Shown here: piece after piece, positions 63,108 to 64,000 of the stretch
How positions within the stretch are numbered: the first letter of the stretch is position 1
How the letters are laid out: every line of letters begins with the position of its first letter
NCBI GenBank assembly: GCA_017554835.1
Contig: JAFZHO010000039.1
Span: 1 to 64,000 of the forward strand
DNA from: Clostridia bacterium
Lineage (GTDB): Bacteria > Bacillota > Clostridia > Oscillospirales > RGIG7773
DNA: 64,000 bases
Direction of reading: 5' to 3'
Position numbers and translations under genes: made by a program
The notes under the pieces: generated by a model
What the model was told of the DNA's origin: nothing
The model's input: only the letters and a program-made list of their open reading frames with translations
Databases searched by the model: none

Positions 63108-64000
63108 ATGAAAAGATGGATGAAATACATAAAGCCATACCTCTCTTCCTTTATACTTGGACCTTGCGGAATGATGGTAGAGGTTATAGGCGAAATGTTT
63201 ATGCCTTTGATACTTGGTATGATAATTAATGATGGTTATGAAGGCACTCTAACGGTAGGAAAAAGCATTGGCTATGCGGCGATGCTTTTTGGAATAGTTA
63301 TTATAATGATGACGGGTGGCGTTGCGGGAGCATATTTTGGCTCCAAAGCATCGGTAAACTTTGCCGCCGATTTAAGGCGTGACGTTTATAGAAAAATACA
63401 GAAATATTCTTTCTCAAATATTGATAAATTCTCCCCAAGCTCTCTTGTTACAAGAATGACAAACGACGTAACTCAGCTTCAGAATTTTGTTAATATGATT
63501 TTGAGAATGGCTCTTCGAAGCCCGGGTATGTTTATAGGCGGAATTATTATGGCTATAAGTCTTCGTCCGTCTCTTTCCGTTATTCTGATGGTAACTATGC
63601 CTATTATGCTTATTTCTATTGCTATGCTTATAAAAATGGGTATGCCAAGATTTGCAAATCTTCAGAAAAAGGTTGATAAATTAAACGGAACAGTCCGCGA
63701 AAACGTAACAAACGTGAGGGTTGTTAAATCCTTTGTTCGTGAAGATTACGAGATAGATAAGTTTGAAAAAGATAATGGCGAACTTAAAAATTCCAGCGTT
63801 AATGCCGTAAAGATTATGATATATATGGGCCCCGTGATGAATCTTTTTATGTATGCTACTATTATTGCGATTATCTGGCTTGGTCACGGTGAGGTTCTTG
63901 AGATGGGTATGCCCGTTGGTGACCTTTCTGCGTTTATTAACTATGCAACTCAGATACTTTCATCACTTATGATGGTTTCCTTTTTATTTATGACTTCGTC
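63108..64000 (+). CDS. ABC exporter, membrane domain (partial, runs off the window)
   Basis: From ATG 63108 the frame is open to the window end (297 codons). MKRWMKYIKPYLSSFILG begins a type-IV (MsbA-like) transmembrane domain; helices follow at about 15-38 and 52-75. The coupling segment FAADLRRDVYRKIQKYSFSN then SSLVTRMTNDVTQLQ and NVTNVRVVKSFVREDYE are the conserved ABC exporter motifs. The ATPase domain would lie beyond the window. GAAAGGATT precedes the ATG. A partner half-transporter often follows in such operons. Likely a drug exporter controlled by the upstream MarR protein. Confidence 0.93.
   Translation, partial: MKRWMKYIKPYLSSFILGPCGMMVEVIGEMFMPLILGMIINDGYEGTLTVGKSIGYAAMLFGIVIIMMTGGVAGAYFGSKASVNFAADLRRDVYRKIQKYSFSNIDKFSPSSLVTRMTNDVTQLQNFVNMILRMALRSPGMFIGGIIMAISLRPSLSVILMVTMPIMLISIAMLIKMGMPRFANLQKKVDKLNGTVRENVTNVRVVKSFVREDYEIDKFEKDNGELKNSSVNAVKIMIYMGPVMNLFMYATIIAIIWLGHGEVLEMGMPVGDLSAFINYATQILSSLMMVSFLFMTS

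Overview
This window looks like a chromosomal segment of an AT-rich, low-GC Gram-positive bacterium, most likely a member of the class Clostridia and possibly uncultured. The evidence is the strong AGGAGG-type ribosome binding sites, near-consensus sigma-A promoters, DnaD plus a DnaC/DnaI-type helicase loader, SLH-anchored surface protein, a ribosomal S10-spc-alpha supercluster in Firmicutes order, meso-diaminopimelate dehydrogenase, solitary ECF-type vitamin transporter S components and bacterial TPP and preQ1 riboswitches. I cannot name a genus from sequence alone.

Layout. 1-4 kb: the tail of an SLH surface protein, a DUF11 protein and a MacB-like ABC transporter bracketed by two exact 46-bp repeats. 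4-9.5 kb: D-2-hydroxyacid dehydrogenase with an ECF S component, PduL, a MATE exporter behind a structured leader that resembles a guanidine-IV (mepA) riboswitch with its own terminator, then a ttcA-like/unknown/bioY operon. 9.7-10.7 kb: rplM-rpsI. 10.8-15.6 kb: a large S-layer-type protein with tandem CBM9-like domains, an esterase, and a divergent XRE regulator/SLOG pair with an operator-like cluster. 15.7-21.2 kb (minus): M23 peptidase, then dnaD-dnaC-membrane protein-cca. 21.3-25.9 kb: prfB-trmB-lacZ-type beta-galactosidase. 26-30.6 kb (minus): two-component system, murA, walJ.

30.6-31.3 kb holds no gene but carries a dense same-direction cluster of DnaA boxes and then a TPP riboswitch. 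From here to the end every gene is on the plus strand: thiT, a ceramidase-like hydrolase, a polar amino-acid ABC transporter, glnA, ddh, a ROK kinase with nanE, a lipoprotein, and then the ribosomal supercluster rpsJ to rplQ (41.4-56.9 kb, including secY, adk, map, infA, rpmJ and rpoA), preceded by a structured leader of about 370 nt.

56.9-64 kb: a DUF2975/HTH/DUF4173-like membrane module flanked by a 30-bp direct repeat of the rplQ 3' end (suggesting insertion), queT under a preQ1 riboswitch, a Gfo/Idh/MocA oxidoreductase, an O-antigen ligase/polymerase-like protein, tRNA-Pro(CGG), a MarR regulator and the start of an ABC exporter that runs off the window.

Functionally the window is mainly housekeeping: translation, replication loading, peptidoglycan and nitrogen metabolism. 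Vitamin and precursor uptake is spread over four separate solitary S components. The accessory interest lies in the riboswitch-like leaders, the DnaA-box cluster and the two repeat-bracketed insertions.
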